A stretch of 64,000 bases of DNA from Thiobaca trueperi. GTDB taxonomy: Bacteria; Pseudomonadota; Gammaproteobacteria; Chromatiales; Chromatiaceae. Position 1 is the stretch's first letter. Each line of letters begins with the position of its first letter. The DNA lies in NCBI RefSeq assembly GCF_004342175.1, contig NZ_SMAO01000001.1, positions 648,954-712,953 of the forward strand. Direction: 5' to 3'. The position numbers and the translations under genes were made by a program. Of the stretch, positions 1-10,976 are shown piece after piece. The notes beneath the pieces were generated by a model that searched no databases, was not told where the DNA came from, and worked only from the letters and a program-made list of their open reading frames with translations.

Positions 1-902
<902 letters not shown>

Positions 903-1255
903 TCAATAGAGGTGATGGTTGAGCTCGCGGTTCTTCGAGCGGGTGATGACGTTCTCGACCAGCCGTCCCTTCAGGTCGTCCATCATCTGGCGGACCTCTT
1001 CCTCGCCGGCCTCGTCGAGCCAGGGGAAGCGCTCGCGCACATCCGCGACCAGAATCTTGGCGTCGGCGTAGAAGAGGCTCTCCATCGGCGTCGAGCGGGC
1101 CGGATCCTTACCGCTCAGCAGGCGTGACGCCTGGTCCAGCACCCCGTCGATGTTCTCCTGACGGTCCCAGGAGCGGGAGAAGAACTGCCACAGACAGCGC
1201 TCCTCGATGTAGCCGTAGAGATCATCGACCTTGTCGTCCAATGCATGGTTCTTCA

Positions 1256-1256
<1 letters not shown>
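903..1256 (-). CDS. vnfG: Vanadium nitrogenase delta subunit
   Basis: This 117-residue protein is the small delta subunit found only in alternative (V and Fe-only) nitrogenases. Diagnostic stretches are [17 protein letters not shown] near the start and the C-terminal [12 protein letters not shown], both as in Azotobacter VnfG. Its ATG overlaps the vnfD stop codon by one base (TGATG), so translation is probably coupled. It lies between vnfD and vnfK, the usual order. A split vnfD-vnfG is the Azotobacter-type layout, unlike the vnfDG fusion of Anabaena. Confidence 0.96.
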
Positions 1257-2737
<1,481 letters not shown>

Positions 2738-2765
2738 CTAGATCGGGCTAGGCTGACATCAATAG

Positions 2766-2781
2766 AGCAGCATGCATGCCA
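2766..2781 (-). promoter_or_regulatory. Sigma-54 (-24/-12) promoter of vnfDGK
   Basis: On the minus strand the sequence reads TGGCATGCATGCTGCT, with the required GG-N10-GC spacing and a good match to TGGCAC-N5-TTGC. It lies about 83 bases upstream of the vnfD ATG. Confidence 0.75.
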
Positions 2782-2965
2782 TCTTTCAGGACGAATCGGA
2801 AAAACGACATGGCGTCCGCAAGCGCCATAATAAAACAAATTAAAAACAGATACTTGAGAGACCGGCCCCGACGGACTGCCCACCCGCACGCCGAGCGATT
2901 CCGCAGAAATAGGACGATCGATTTCACCATGGCTCGCCGAATGCCCGATGTCGCTCTGGGTGTCC

Positions 2966-2979
2966 GTACCTGAGGGTAC
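2966..2979. promoter_or_regulatory. VnfA-type upstream activator site, perfect GTAC-N6-GTAC
   Basis: The sequence is GTAC-CTGAGG-GTAC, identical to the GTAC-N6-GTAC pattern reported for Azotobacter VnfA. It sits about 185 bases upstream of the vnfD -24/-12 element, a typical enhancer distance. Confidence 0.75.
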
Positions 2980-3004
2980 CAATACCTTCTCAACGTTCCT
3001 GTCT

Positions 3005-3018
3005 GTACGATCCGAATC
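3005..3018. promoter_or_regulatory. Second, imperfect VnfA-type site upstream of vnfD
   Basis: The sequence is GTAC-GATCCG-AATC. One half is perfect and the other is shifted from GAAC. It starts 39 bases after the start of the perfect site, and paired sites are usual for this activator class. Confidence 0.45.
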
Positions 3019-3147
3019 GAATTGATCACGGGCGAATCAAATCTTTTTTTGGCGTCGATCATCGTTCCGACCACTCGGCAATCCCAGAACGATCAGCGAT
3101 GATCAAGGCACCTTTTTGGTATGGCGCTGGCGAATCATTCGCTCCTG

Positions 3148-3234
3148 TTAAACCGCGCCCGATCACATGGTCGTCGATGCTGCCAGGATCGATCCGACCC
3201 AAAAACATCACATACCGCACCGGGTGCGGTTTAA
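3148..3234. repeat. Palindromic TTAAACCGCG element, copy A (87 bp)
   Basis: The ends are TTAAACCGCGCC and GGTGCGGTTTAA, a 12-bp terminal inverted repeat with one mismatch. By eye the interior aligns with the copies at 12047-12131 and 47791-47877 (shared GGTCGTCGATGCTG and CCCAAAAACATC-like blocks). It lies upstream of the vnfD regulatory sites and contains no gene. Confidence 0.8.
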
Positions 3235-3372
3235 TCATTTCAAGACAATACGTATCAAGGGACCGCTTGCGGATGGAGTGCGGCTCAATCGGAAAATTGG
3301 GGGGAGAAGGCGGGATAATGTCGGGAAGGGGTCCGACGCCATGGTCAGTGGCGCCGGTTTGACGAGGATGAA

Positions 3373-3556
3373 CTAAACCGCGTCAACGCCGGGGCTGGTC
3401 AATCGATGTAATACCCCCCCACAAGGGGAAGGGGGTCCGTTCAAACCAGGCTTGAGCATCTCCCCCTCCCCTGGCGGGAGGGGGCCGGGGGGAGGGGGGT
3501 TGAACGGTGACGCCGGATTGACATTAAACAGCGCCTACCAGACTGGACGCGGTTCA
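3373..3556. repeat. Palindromic element copy with a nested G/C-run repeat inserted in it
   Basis: The outer ends are CTAAACCGCGTC (3373) and GGACGCGGTTCA (to 3556). Left part GGTCAATCGATG and right part GACATTAAACAGCG align with copy A. Between them, roughly 3412-3510, sits a different repeat made of C-runs and G-runs with inverted arms CCGTTCAAACC and GGTTGAACGG. Removing about 97 bp leaves about 87 bp, the standard element length. The right end supplies the TGA stop of the vnfY-like gene. Confidence 0.65.
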
Positions 3557-4285
3557 GGCGAATGAGACGCTCGATCTCGCCGTCCGGGACACTGAAGCGG
3601 GTACCCGTACCGCAGATCCAGTCAATTCGAGCCCCATGATCTTGGCCAACCAGGGCGGCGGGCTGTTGCGCAGTACCCGCCGCAGATCGTCGATCGCCTC
3701 CGGCGCCGTGGCAGGTAGCAGATCGGTGACAGGATAGACATCCAGATGGACGAGCTGCGCGACGGAACGGATGCCGATGGACCGAGCGAGAAGCACCTGG
3801 CAGTCCTGAATGAGCGCCGTCCGCCAGACCAGACGTTTGGCGACTCCCTTTTCGCCGGCAGTGCCGCGCACATCGATCAGCCGACTCTCCTGGCGCGAGA
3901 CCTGGTAGATCAGGAAGCGCGCGCAGTCGCCGAAATCGCCGTCCAGCGACAGCCCTTCGTTGGAGGCGACCGCGATCCGGATCGAGCCGGGCAGATCGCC
4001 TTCGCGATAGGGCGACACTGGCGGAATCGCCGGATCGATGATGTCCACACCGGCACGATCCTGCAAATAGAGGATGGCCTGATCAAGCGCCTTCGCCTGC
4101 TGCGCGGCGAACACGCCCTGCCCGGCGGCATGCAGTTGCGCAACGGTCAGACGCTTCAGCTTCTGATCCGTCAATGGCAGTTTGAGTGCGCGGATGAGCA
4201 CCGGCATGAGCTGCGCCGGGGCGATCCTGAGCGTGCGGGCGGCCAGACCGATGCGCAGGGCCAGTTGGGGTGAGAGTGCCGACAT
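3554..4285 (-). CDS. vnfY: NafY/VnfY-type nitrogenase cofactor carrier
   Basis: This 243-residue protein has the two-part layout of NafY/VnfY: an N-terminal helical domain (about residues 1-100, LRIGLAARTLRIAPAQLMPV) and a NifX-type cofactor-binding domain (about 100-220, IRIAVASNEGLSLDGDFGDC). Family members hold FeMo-co or FeV-co, or apo-dinitrogenase, during maturation. It is the last gene of the vnfEN-vnfX-vnfY operon, 48 bases after the preceding gene. The stop codon lies inside the end of a palindromic element, so the last few residues may differ from relatives. NafY and VnfY cannot be told apart here except by context. Confidence 0.8.
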   Translation of the reverse strand: MSALSPQLALRIGLAARTLRIAPAQLMPVLIRALKLPLTDQKLKRLTVAQLHAAGQGVFAAQQAKALDQAILYLQDRAGVDIIDPAIPPVSPYREGDLPGSIRIAVASNEGLSLDGDFGDCARFLIYQVSRQESRLIDVRGTAGEKGVAKRLVWRTALIQDCQVLLARSIGIRSVAQLVHLDVYPVTDLLPATAPEAIDDLRRVLRNSPPPWLAKIMGLELTGSAVRVPASVSRTARSSVSFA

Positions 4286-4333
4286 GCTGAAATCCTCGTC
4301 GATCAGAATGGATATGGAATCCCGCTCGATCCG

Positions 4334-4972
4334 TCAGTAAGGATCAATCCGGACCTGTTCGTCCGAGTACGACGGGATCGACGCCTGCGACGGGAGCGAG
4401 TTGGCGACCGCGCGGCCAATGGCCTGCTCGACCCAGGCGACCCCGCCGTGATGCATCGCCGCATTGACCCGATTGAGCAGATCCTCAATGGCATGCCCCG
4501 GCTCGACGATGATGGGTTGGATATTGGCCGCCATCAGACGCTTCACCGAGGAGGCGCCAATGGAAGCGGCATAGACGGCGGCGCAGCCTTTGAGGAATTC
4601 GAGCTTGGCGACCACCTTGTCTTCGGGCGGACGATCCGACGGCAGCCCGGCCTCCTCCAGGCTTGGCGCATAGGGCTCTTTGCCGAGTCTCGCCAGTTTG
4701 GTGAAGACGCTCGCACGGTTGCGGAAGACACGCCAGTAAAGCGTCCGCATAAAGGGCACCCGGCGCAGCAGATCGGTGATGTCGCGGGTCCGCTGCTCCT
4801 CGGGAAGATCGATCAGACGATTCTCCCCTTTCATCTCGACCTTGGTGAATTCGCCCACGCCGACCAAATCGGCCCGATTGCGGGCGATGTCGAACACCAC
4901 CAGACGCTCGGCGGCGCCGAAATGCATATCGACGTGTTCATTATCGGTGGACGCGAAGGCAACCCGAATCAT
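4334..4972 (-). CDS. vnfX: NifX-family FeV-cofactor precursor carrier with a central insertion
   Basis: The N-terminus MIRVAFASTDNEHVDMHFGA and the C-terminal half LEFLKGCAAVYAASIGASSVKRLM are typical of NifX/VnfX, small proteins that bind cofactor precursors between the NifEN-type scaffold and dinitrogenase. At 212 residues it is longer than NifX (about 160). The extra length is a basic segment around residues 45-115. It starts 16 bases after the vnfEN stop, so it is co-transcribed from the sigma-54 promoter upstream of vnfEN. Confidence 0.85.
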   Translation of the reverse strand: MIRVAFASTDNEHVDMHFGAAERLVVFDIARNRADLVGVGEFTKVEMKGENRLIDLPEEQRTRDITDLLRRVPFMRTLYWRVFRNRASVFTKLARLGKEPYAPSLEEAGLPSDRPPEDKVVAKLEFLKGCAAVYAASIGASSVKRLMAANIQPIIVEPGHAIEDLLNRVNAAMHHGGVAWVEQAIGRAVANSLPSQASIPSYSDEQVRIDPY

Positions 4973-4988
4973 GCTGTTTTCCTCGAAA

Positions 4989-7790
4989 TCAGTTGGTCAG
5001 CGCGCCGAGCGTCTCGCACTCGCGCGGCGTGCCCTGCCAGTAAATGGAACGATAGGGCGGGATCAGCCGGTACTGCGCCGCCAGCAGGTTGGCCAGCTCG
5101 AAGACGGTCTGACGGCTTCCCCGATAACCAACCCACTGGCGCAGATGCGCCCCCGCCTGGTCATAAATCGGGAATCCGGCCCGCAGCAACTGCACCCCGA
5201 GACGCCCGGCGATATCGACCCCGTGCGAGTTGGTCACCAGCACCTGGGCCTCGCCCTGCCGGGCCTGATGTTCCGCGTCCTCCAGATCGCCGATGATGAT
5301 CTGACCCAGCGGCAGTTGCTCCAGGAGATCGGATCGGGCGGTGGTCACGGCCGCCACGGTCTCCATCCCCAGATCGGCAAAGAAGCGGCTGAAGGCGCCA
5401 AGCAGATCGGGATCGGCGGCGACGGCCATGCGCGCCCCGCCAAGCTGGAACTGACAATCAACCATGGCGTCGAGCAACTGACTGCGCTGACGCTCGATGA
5501 TCTGAGGCACGGCGGTATTGGCGATCTGGGCCAGGATCTGGGTGAAGTCATCGCAGGCATCCAGCCCCATGAGGCTGTCGAAACGATGATCCGGCACGCC
5601 GGTGCGCGCCTTCAGCAGATCGGCGGCACGGTTCAGCGAAGCACCGATCACCAGGGTCGCAGCGGATTCGCCCAGCCCCGCGATCTGTTGCCGGCTGACG
5701 CCGCCGTAGGTCAGGGTCGAATAGCCTTCATCGATCAGATGGCCGTCCAGCGAGTCGCCGATGTCCGGCACCACCACGGCGTGCAGCCCGAAGGCGCCGA
5801 TCCATTCTTTGATCGCCTCGATATCGCCGGGGGTGATCATCGACCCGACCAGCACGTTCACCTGGCGGAGACATCGCACCTTGCCGTGCGGGTCGTCCGG
5901 GACCAGGTGCCGGACGATGGCCTCGACCGCCTGCGCAAAACCGGTCTCCAGACAGCCCAGTGCATCGCTCGCGCTGACCGGAACCACGGCGGTTTCCGCA
6001 TACTGCGGATGCGTCTGGCGGAACGCCTTGATGGTGCGCGGGATGTCCGCGCCCTGGGTCTCGGAGAGCCCGGTCGTGATGAGCCCGATGACCTCGGGAC
6101 GGTTCGTCTCGCAGATGGTCTGCAAGGCTTCCACGACATTGTCGTCAGCGCCCATCACGGTCACGACCTGATCCATCGCCGTGGTCTGGAGCGGGATCGG
6201 CTCGTTGAAGTGGCGCATGAAGAAGAGCTTGTTGAACGAGGTGCAACCGCGCCCCCCATGCTCCAGCGGCATGGCGCGGGCGATGCCGAGAAAAGGCAGC
6301 GACGCGCCCACCGGCTGGCTGACCTTGAGCGGATTGACTGACAGCGGCTTGCTCGACTGAACGAGGGCAGGCACAGGGCGTGGGGGCATGGCGATGACCT
6401 TGGTTGGACGCGGGGCGGTGAGCCAGGGCGGCAGGTCGCGCACCTGCCGCCACACCGGGTTGTGGATGGCGATGACCAGATTGCGCGCCAGTTCCAGCAT
6501 GCCCCGATAACCGGCATAGCCGACATGGCGCACATGGTCGATGTCGAGGAAAGGCAGGCGCGATTTGAGCGTCGGGTAAATGTAGCGGTCGCCCGCAACC
6601 ATGATGTCGGCCCGGCACTCGTGGAAGGCACTGAGCAGGGCGAGCTGATCGTTGTCGGCGATCATGCGCGCCTCCGGCCCCATGAGGGTGAGGATGCGCG
6701 CCTTGTCTTCCTCGGTGGATTTCTCGGTGCCGGTGGCGACCACTTCCATCCCCAGATCCTGCATGGCCGAGACGATCGACCAGGATTTGTAACCGCCGGT
6801 GAAGATGAAGGCGCGTTTGCCCGCGAGCCGTTGGCGCAGGGGCGCAAGCTGCTCACGGATGCGGGCCTCCTCACGGGCGATCAGCGCCTCGGTCCGCCGG
6901 CTGAGATCCGGATCGTCGAGCAGACGCGCAAACCCGCGCAACGCCTCGGAGGTCTCCTGCACCCCGTAGAAACTGCCCTCGAAGAAGGGGGTGCCATGGT
7001 CCTGCTGCAAATGGCGCGCGACCGCGAGCATGGCCTTGGAACAGACGACCATGCTGGCCTCTGCCCGGTGCATGGTCTGGATCTCCCGAAATCGCGCATC
7101 GCCCGACAGGGTGCAGAGGATGCGCAGCCCCAGCTCGTCGAACAGTGGGGCCACGTTCCAGAACTCGCCGCCGACATTCCATTCGCCGATCAGATTGATG
7201 TCGTGAATGCGGAGACCGGGACGCCGGGCGGACACCGGCGCCGAATCCGGCTCGCGGGTGCCGATGACGTGCTTGAGCAGGACATCCCCGGCGATGCGGT
7301 TGCCGAGATTCTTGTTGCCGTAGAAGCCGGCGCAATCGACCGGAATCACCGGCACCCCCCAGCGTTCGGTCGCCGCCCTGGCGACTGCCGGAACGTCATC
7401 GCCGTTCAGGGCCGGGACGCAGGTGGTATAGACGAAGACCGCCGCTGGACGATGGGTCTCGATCGCCTGACGGATGGCGAAGAAGAGCCGCTTCTCGCCG
7501 CGCCCCATGATGACATCCAGCTCCGAGAGATCGGTGGTCATGCCGACCCGGAAGAGACGGGCGCCGCTGGAGCGCGAACCGCGATTGTCCCAGGATGAGC
7601 CGGCGCAGCCGATCGGACCATGCACCAGATGCGCGGCATCGGCGATGGGGACCAGGGCATTGCGCGCCCCATCAAAGGCACAGCCGCCCTGGGTCGCACC
7701 CGGCTTCGCCCGCGCGCAACCCGACTTGTTCTTGTGGTTGTGCGCACAGGCCGGTTCGTCCTGGAGGGCGGTAATCTCGCTGGCATTCAT
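4989..7790 (-). CDS. vnfEN: Fused VnfE-VnfN cofactor assembly scaffold
   Basis: VnfE and VnfN form the scaffold on which the FeV cofactor is matured; in Azotobacter they are separate genes. Here one 933-residue frame holds a full NifE-type half (roughly 1-470; [27 protein letters not shown]) and a full NifN-type half (about 510-933; [31 protein letters not shown]). They are joined by a proline-rich linker ([15 protein letters not shown]). The frame is open for 121 codons further upstream, but the ATG at 7790 follows GGGAGA and sits about 42 bases below a sigma-54 promoter, so it is the start. Confidence 0.93.
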   Translation of the reverse strand: MNASEITALQDEPACAHNHKNKSGCARAKPGATQGGCAFDGARNALVPIADAAHLVHGPIGCAGSSWDNRGSRSSGARLFRVGMTTDLSELDVIMGRGEKRLFFAIRQAIETHRPAAVFVYTTCVPALNGDDVPAVARAATERWGVPVIPVDCAGFYGNKNLGNRIAGDVLLKHVIGTREPDSAPVSARRPGLRIHDINLIGEWNVGGEFWNVAPLFDELGLRILCTLSGDARFREIQTMHRAEASMVVCSKAMLAVARHLQQDHGTPFFEGSFYGVQETSEALRGFARLLDDPDLSRRTEALIAREEARIREQLAPLRQRLAGKRAFIFTGGYKSWSIVSAMQDLGMEVVATGTEKSTEEDKARILTLMGPEARMIADNDQLALLSAFHECRADIMVAGDRYIYPTLKSRLPFLDIDHVRHVGYAGYRGMLELARNLVIAIHNPVWRQVRDLPPWLTAPRPTKVIAMPPRPVPALVQSSKPLSVNPLKVSQPVGASLPFLGIARAMPLEHGGRGCTSFNKLFFMRHFNEPIPLQTTAMDQVVTVMGADDNVVEALQTICETNRPEVIGLITTGLSETQGADIPRTIKAFRQTHPQYAETAVVPVSASDALGCLETGFAQAVEAIVRHLVPDDPHGKVRCLRQVNVLVGSMITPGDIEAIKEWIGAFGLHAVVVPDIGDSLDGHLIDEGYSTLTYGGVSRQQIAGLGESAATLVIGASLNRAADLLKARTGVPDHRFDSLMGLDACDDFTQILAQIANTAVPQIIERQRSQLLDAMVDCQFQLGGARMAVAADPDLLGAFSRFFADLGMETVAAVTTARSDLLEQLPLGQIIIGDLEDAEHQARQGEAQVLVTNSHGVDIAGRLGVQLLRAGFPIYDQAGAHLRQWVGYRGSRQTVFELANLLAAQYRLIPPYRSIYWQGTPRECETLGALTN

Positions 7791-7831
7791 TCGATGTCTC
7801 CCGATGAGCGATCGCTGCTCGGGAGCGATAG

Positions 7832-7847
7832 AGCAAACCTGGTGCCA
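7832..7847 (-). promoter_or_regulatory. Sigma-54 (-24/-12) promoter of vnfEN-vnfX-vnfY
   Basis: The minus-strand sequence is TGGCACCAGGTTTGCT, an essentially consensus TGGCAC-N5-TTGC. Transcription would begin near 7822, giving a leader of about 30 bases before the ATG at 7790. Confidence 0.85.
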
Positions 7848-7968
7848 GTCGGGTTGCGACGATGGGGAAACGGCTCGACCGCCGACCTGAATCCCGAATG
7901 AATTCAATCCGATCAGGCGGCTGAAGGCGCCAGTCATGAATCCGATCGATCCGCCCTGCCCTTCGCGC

Positions 7969-7982
7969 ATACCGACCCGAAC
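7969..7982. promoter_or_regulatory. VnfA-type site upstream of vnfEN (imperfect)
   Basis: The sequence is ATAC-CGACCC-GAAC, one base off GTAC-N6-GAAC, about 120 bases upstream of the -24 element. Confidence 0.5.
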
Positions 7983-7992
7983 CGCGCCAGCC

Positions 7993-8006
7993 GTACCGAT
8001 CAGAAC
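7993..8006. promoter_or_regulatory. VnfA-type site upstream of vnfEN
   Basis: The sequence is GTAC-CGATCA-GAAC. It starts 24 bases from the preceding site and matches the GTAC-N6-GAAC form that recurs upstream of vnfA and the transporter operon. Confidence 0.6.
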
Positions 8007-8159
8007 GATTCCCCCGGTCAACGGACATTTCCGAGCGATCAACGAATCGGCATAACCGACGCCATTCTGGAAACGCCACCTTGTCATCCGCCGTTGGGAG
8101 TCCGAGAATCCGGCTGACTGTTGAGGGACCATCACCCTGTCCAGCAAGCCCATGTAGAT

Positions 8160-8590
8160 ACCGTCTATCCGCGTTACTGCCGTGACTTACGCTTTATTCG
8201 ACGCCAAGGCCGCACGGCGCGGGATTTGGGAGAAGGCAGGGGAATAGCAGAGGCCGTGGATGTAGCGACAGGAGCAACGGTGAGTAAAGGCGCAATCCGG
8301 CCCGGCAAACGTCCACGTTTAGGCTGGATTTCTGGCGAAGGCAGGGAGTATATTCCCCGCTGCCATACAGGCTTTAATAGCGCAGAACGTGTTGCCGAGA
8401 ACGGCAGACAAAGGTGGCGGCGGATGGACAGTGTTGGTTGCCGGGATCCTGAACAGGGCGGCTTGAAGCGAAATACGAAAAGGGGATTAGGAGATTAGAG
8501 GTTTAGATGGATCGCCGTCTAGCACCTGAGAATCCTAATGCAGTCTAAATACACTATTATGCTTACCACGGGTCGCGGCAGTATCTAAGG
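8160..8590. other. Stretch without a recognisable gene
   Basis: Between the vnfEN regulatory region and the OLD-family nuclease there is about 430 bp with only low-quality short frames. GC drops in the last 100 bases, marking the left edge of a low-GC insert. Confidence 0.5.
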
Positions 8591-8596
8591 AAAAAC

Positions 8597-10282
8597 ATGA
8601 AACTAAGAAGGCTTAAAATTTCTAATTTTCGTAGTATCGAATTACTTGTTGTCGAGTTCCCTTCGTTTTATACCGCTATCAGCGGCAAGAACAACTCGGG
8701 AAAATCTAACCTATTAAAGGCTATTAAAGTTCTATTCCAGCAGGAACCTCGCTACAGGTACCGTCTACGCGAAGAGGAAATCAGCTTTTCTCAGCATTTC
8801 CCTGCTTGGAAAGGAAAGAACACCTCCGAGACAATCAAGTTTTCGGCAACACTTATAATCGAGAAGGCGCTGGACACAAGCGTCTTCAAGCTTATTGAGG
8901 AATTCTTTAAATTTGAAGATGGCAGAGCATTAGTAGAACTTGAAGTATCAGCCGAGTATCTCCGCGATAAGGACCAAGCAGAATTTGTCGTTCAGTATGG
9001 CGATATGCAACTTGACTCATTTAAGTCGCGCACAGTAATTAAATCAATTCGCTCATCAGGAGCATTTCAATTTTATAACTCTACTGAACCTGATGATCCA
9101 TTTTTTTCGCATCCTCAACTTACCGATCTATTAGGTGAGCTATCGAAGGCGGATCGAGATCAGTTGGTGAAAGATCGCGACCGTCTTTCAAGAACTGTAT
9201 CGGGTTTTGCAAAAAAGCATCAAAAAGACATCTCTGAGCTTCTTGGACGTTTGGAGGAAAAATACACGGTAGGCCTTTCGGCCCCCCAACTGGATATTGA
9301 TTTCCTTCCAATCAACATTACTCTAGGCGACAAGAAAATAGATGTCTCTCTAGATGAATGGGGAAGTGGTACTCGTAACCGAACTAACATCTTGCTTACA
9401 TTATTTAAAGCCAAGAGATTAAGTGAGTCACAGGAGGACGATACAAAGATTACGCCAATTATAGTAATCGAAGAGCCTGAGAGTTTCTTGCATCCTTCCG
9501 CACAAGCTGAGTTTGGGAGACTAATACAGGATTTATGCGACGAGTTTCAAGTACAAGTCTTGGTCGCAACGCATAGTCCATATTTCTTAAGTCAGCAACG
9601 CCCCGAAAGTAATGTGCTTCTATGTAGGGAATCTGAGTCCGGCCACCCACGGTATACAGAACGCCTACCAGTTAACGGTGATAACTGGATGGAACCGTTT
9701 GCATTAAATCTTGGGCTGTCAAATCCCGAGTTCGAACCATGGAGAGATCTGTTCTTTTCTCGTACCAATAAGATATTGCTTGTCGAAGGAGAAATAGATA
9801 AAGAATATTTCGAGATGCTTCGCGACGAAAATCATGGCCCGAACAAATTATGCTTTGATGGAGAGATATTCGCGTTCGGAGGTACGGGCAATATTGATAA
9901 CGGCGTGTTGTTGCGATTCATAAAAGGCAAATATCATCGGTTCTTCGTTACTTATGATCTTGATGCGGATGCCAAGCTATCTAAATTACTTCAAAGTTTA
10001 GGAATGGAACGCGCCAAGCATTACTATCCAATTGGAATACAGGGCGGCGGGCGCAACAAAATTGAGGGCCTACTTCCAGAGAGCGTCAGAAATGTCGTTT
10101 TTGGACAAAATGGCGATCTAGTACAGCAGGTTATAGGCGGAGCGAATGATGAGGCAAAGTCAGCGAAGCAGCGACTTAAGCGCCTGTTGCTCGATGAGTT
10201 CGTCAAACAAGCGAAACCTGGCCTTGAGTATTTTTCCGAATTCTACAAAGTCGTGAAAGTTATCAATAAAGCAATGATTTAA
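8597..10282 (+). CDS. OLD-family ATP-dependent endonuclease (AAA ATPase + Toprim)
   Basis: The 561-residue protein has an SMC/ABC-like ATPase with Walker A GKNNSGKSN (about residues 30-38), a signature-like region and Walker B IIVIEEPESFLHP followed by VLVATHSPYF. A C-terminal Toprim nuclease domain follows (ILLVEGEIDKEYF about residue 390, then VTYDLDAD). This is the layout of OLD-family nucleases, many of which act in phage defence. The start has AAGGAAAAAC before the ATG. GC is clearly lower than in the flanking genes, so it was probably acquired horizontally. No GajB-like helicase is adjacent, so it is not a standard Gabija pair. Confidence 0.85.
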   Translation: MKLRRLKISNFRSIELLVVEFPSFYTAISGKNNSGKSNLLKAIKVLFQQEPRYRYRLREEEISFSQHFPAWKGKNTSETIKFSATLIIEKALDTSVFKLIEEFFKFEDGRALVELEVSAEYLRDKDQAEFVVQYGDMQLDSFKSRTVIKSIRSSGAFQFYNSTEPDDPFFSHPQLTDLLGELSKADRDQLVKDRDRLSRTVSGFAKKHQKDISELLGRLEEKYTVGLSAPQLDIDFLPINITLGDKKIDVSLDEWGSGTRNRTNILLTLFKAKRLSESQEDDTKITPIIVIEEPESFLHPSAQAEFGRLIQDLCDEFQVQVLVATHSPYFLSQQRPESNVLLCRESESGHPRYTERLPVNGDNWMEPFALNLGLSNPEFEPWRDLFFSRTNKILLVEGEIDKEYFEMLRDENHGPNKLCFDGEIFAFGGTGNIDNGVLLRFIKGKYHRFFVTYDLDADAKLSKLLQSLGMERAKHYYPIGIQGGGRNKIEGLLPESVRNVVFGQNGDLVQQVIGGANDEAKSAKQRLKRLLLDEFVKQAKPGLEYFSEFYKVVKVINKAMI

Positions 10283-10349
10283 AAAACACACACCTCAAGC
10301 CGACCCCATACTGCGCACGTCGCTTAGTGTATTCCTTCAGCCTCATTGC

Positions 10350-10385
10350 AGCGCATTACGGTTCGGCGTTAGGCAAAAAATAAGC
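10350..10385. repeat. attC-like half site (GCGTTAGGC)
   Basis: The sequence TTCGGCGTTAGGCAAAAAA contains GTTAGGC, matching the integron core GTTRRRY. It lies just before the BrnT/BrnA pair. A complete attC with a pairing left side is not evident, so this is only suggestive. Confidence 0.3.
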
Positions 10386-10401
10386 CTCAGAGTCCATCGA
10401 C

Positions 10402-10674
10402 GTGAAACTTGACTGGGATGCAAAGAAGGCCGCTTCAAACGTCCGAAAGCACAGCGTCTCGTTTGAAGAAGCCGGCACTGTTTTCGGGGATCCGATGGCG
10501 CTCACGTTTGATGATCCAGATCACTCAACAGGTGAAATGCGTTTTTTGACGTTCGGGGTGACGAGAACTCATAAGTTCGTGATCGTGTCTTACACTGAAA
10601 GGCAAGGCGTCACCCGAATCATTAGCGCCCGCAAGATGAGCAAGCAAGAAAGAGATATTTATGAAAAAGACTGA
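10402..10674 (+). CDS. brnT: BrnT-family ribonuclease toxin
   Basis: This 90-residue protein starts MKLDWDAKKAASNVRKHSVS and ends RIISARKMSKQERDIYE, the pattern of BrnT (DUF497) RelE-fold toxins that cut mRNA. A GTG start is used. It overlaps the downstream antitoxin gene by 14 bases, as is common for type II pairs. Confidence 0.85.
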   Translation: MKLDWDAKKAASNVRKHSVSFEEAGTVFGDPMALTFDDPDHSTGEMRFLTFGVTRTHKFVIVSYTERQGVTRIISARKMSKQERDIYEKD

Positions 10675-10888
10675 ATCTAGCGGTGACGAAATGCGTTCGG
10701 AGTACAAGCGCGAGGATTTAGGAGTTGGCGTGCGTGGCAAACATTATCGATCCTACATGGAGTCACATAATCTCGTCCTGCTAAGGCCTGAAGTGGCCGA
10801 AGCTTTTCCATCAGAGGAAGCCGTGAACGAGGCGCTATTGTCTCTTATTAGGATAGCAAAAGCATCAACAAGCCTAACAGGCGGTTAA
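10661..10888 (+). CDS. brnA: BrnA-type antitoxin
   Basis: The 75-residue protein has the BrnA layout: an N-terminal DEMRSEYKREDLGVGVRGKH stretch and a C-terminal ribbon-helix-helix-like segment (EAFPSEEAVNEALLSLI). It would neutralise BrnT and repress the operon. GCCTAAC, an attC-like left core, lies near its 3' end. Confidence 0.8.
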   Translation: MKKTESSGDEMRSEYKREDLGVGVRGKHYRSYMESHNLVLLRPEVAEAFPSEEAVNEALLSLIRIAKASTSLTGG

Positions 10889-10976
10889 AGAGCAAACCCC
10901 GCCGACACGGCAACGCACAATCCTCTCGCATCCATGCCGGGTTTCAAATTCAAGTCGCTGTTTATAGCGAAAAACA

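Noticed and set aside
7791..8153. A 121-residue N-terminal extension of VnfEN
   Set aside because: The region holds the sigma-54 promoter and VnfA-type sites, and the extension has no similarity to NifE-type proteins.
10264..10890. A complete integron cassette carrying brnT/brnA
   Set aside because: Only half-sites (GTTAGGC, GCCTAAC) are visible, without convincing paired attC arms, so it is listed only as suggestive.
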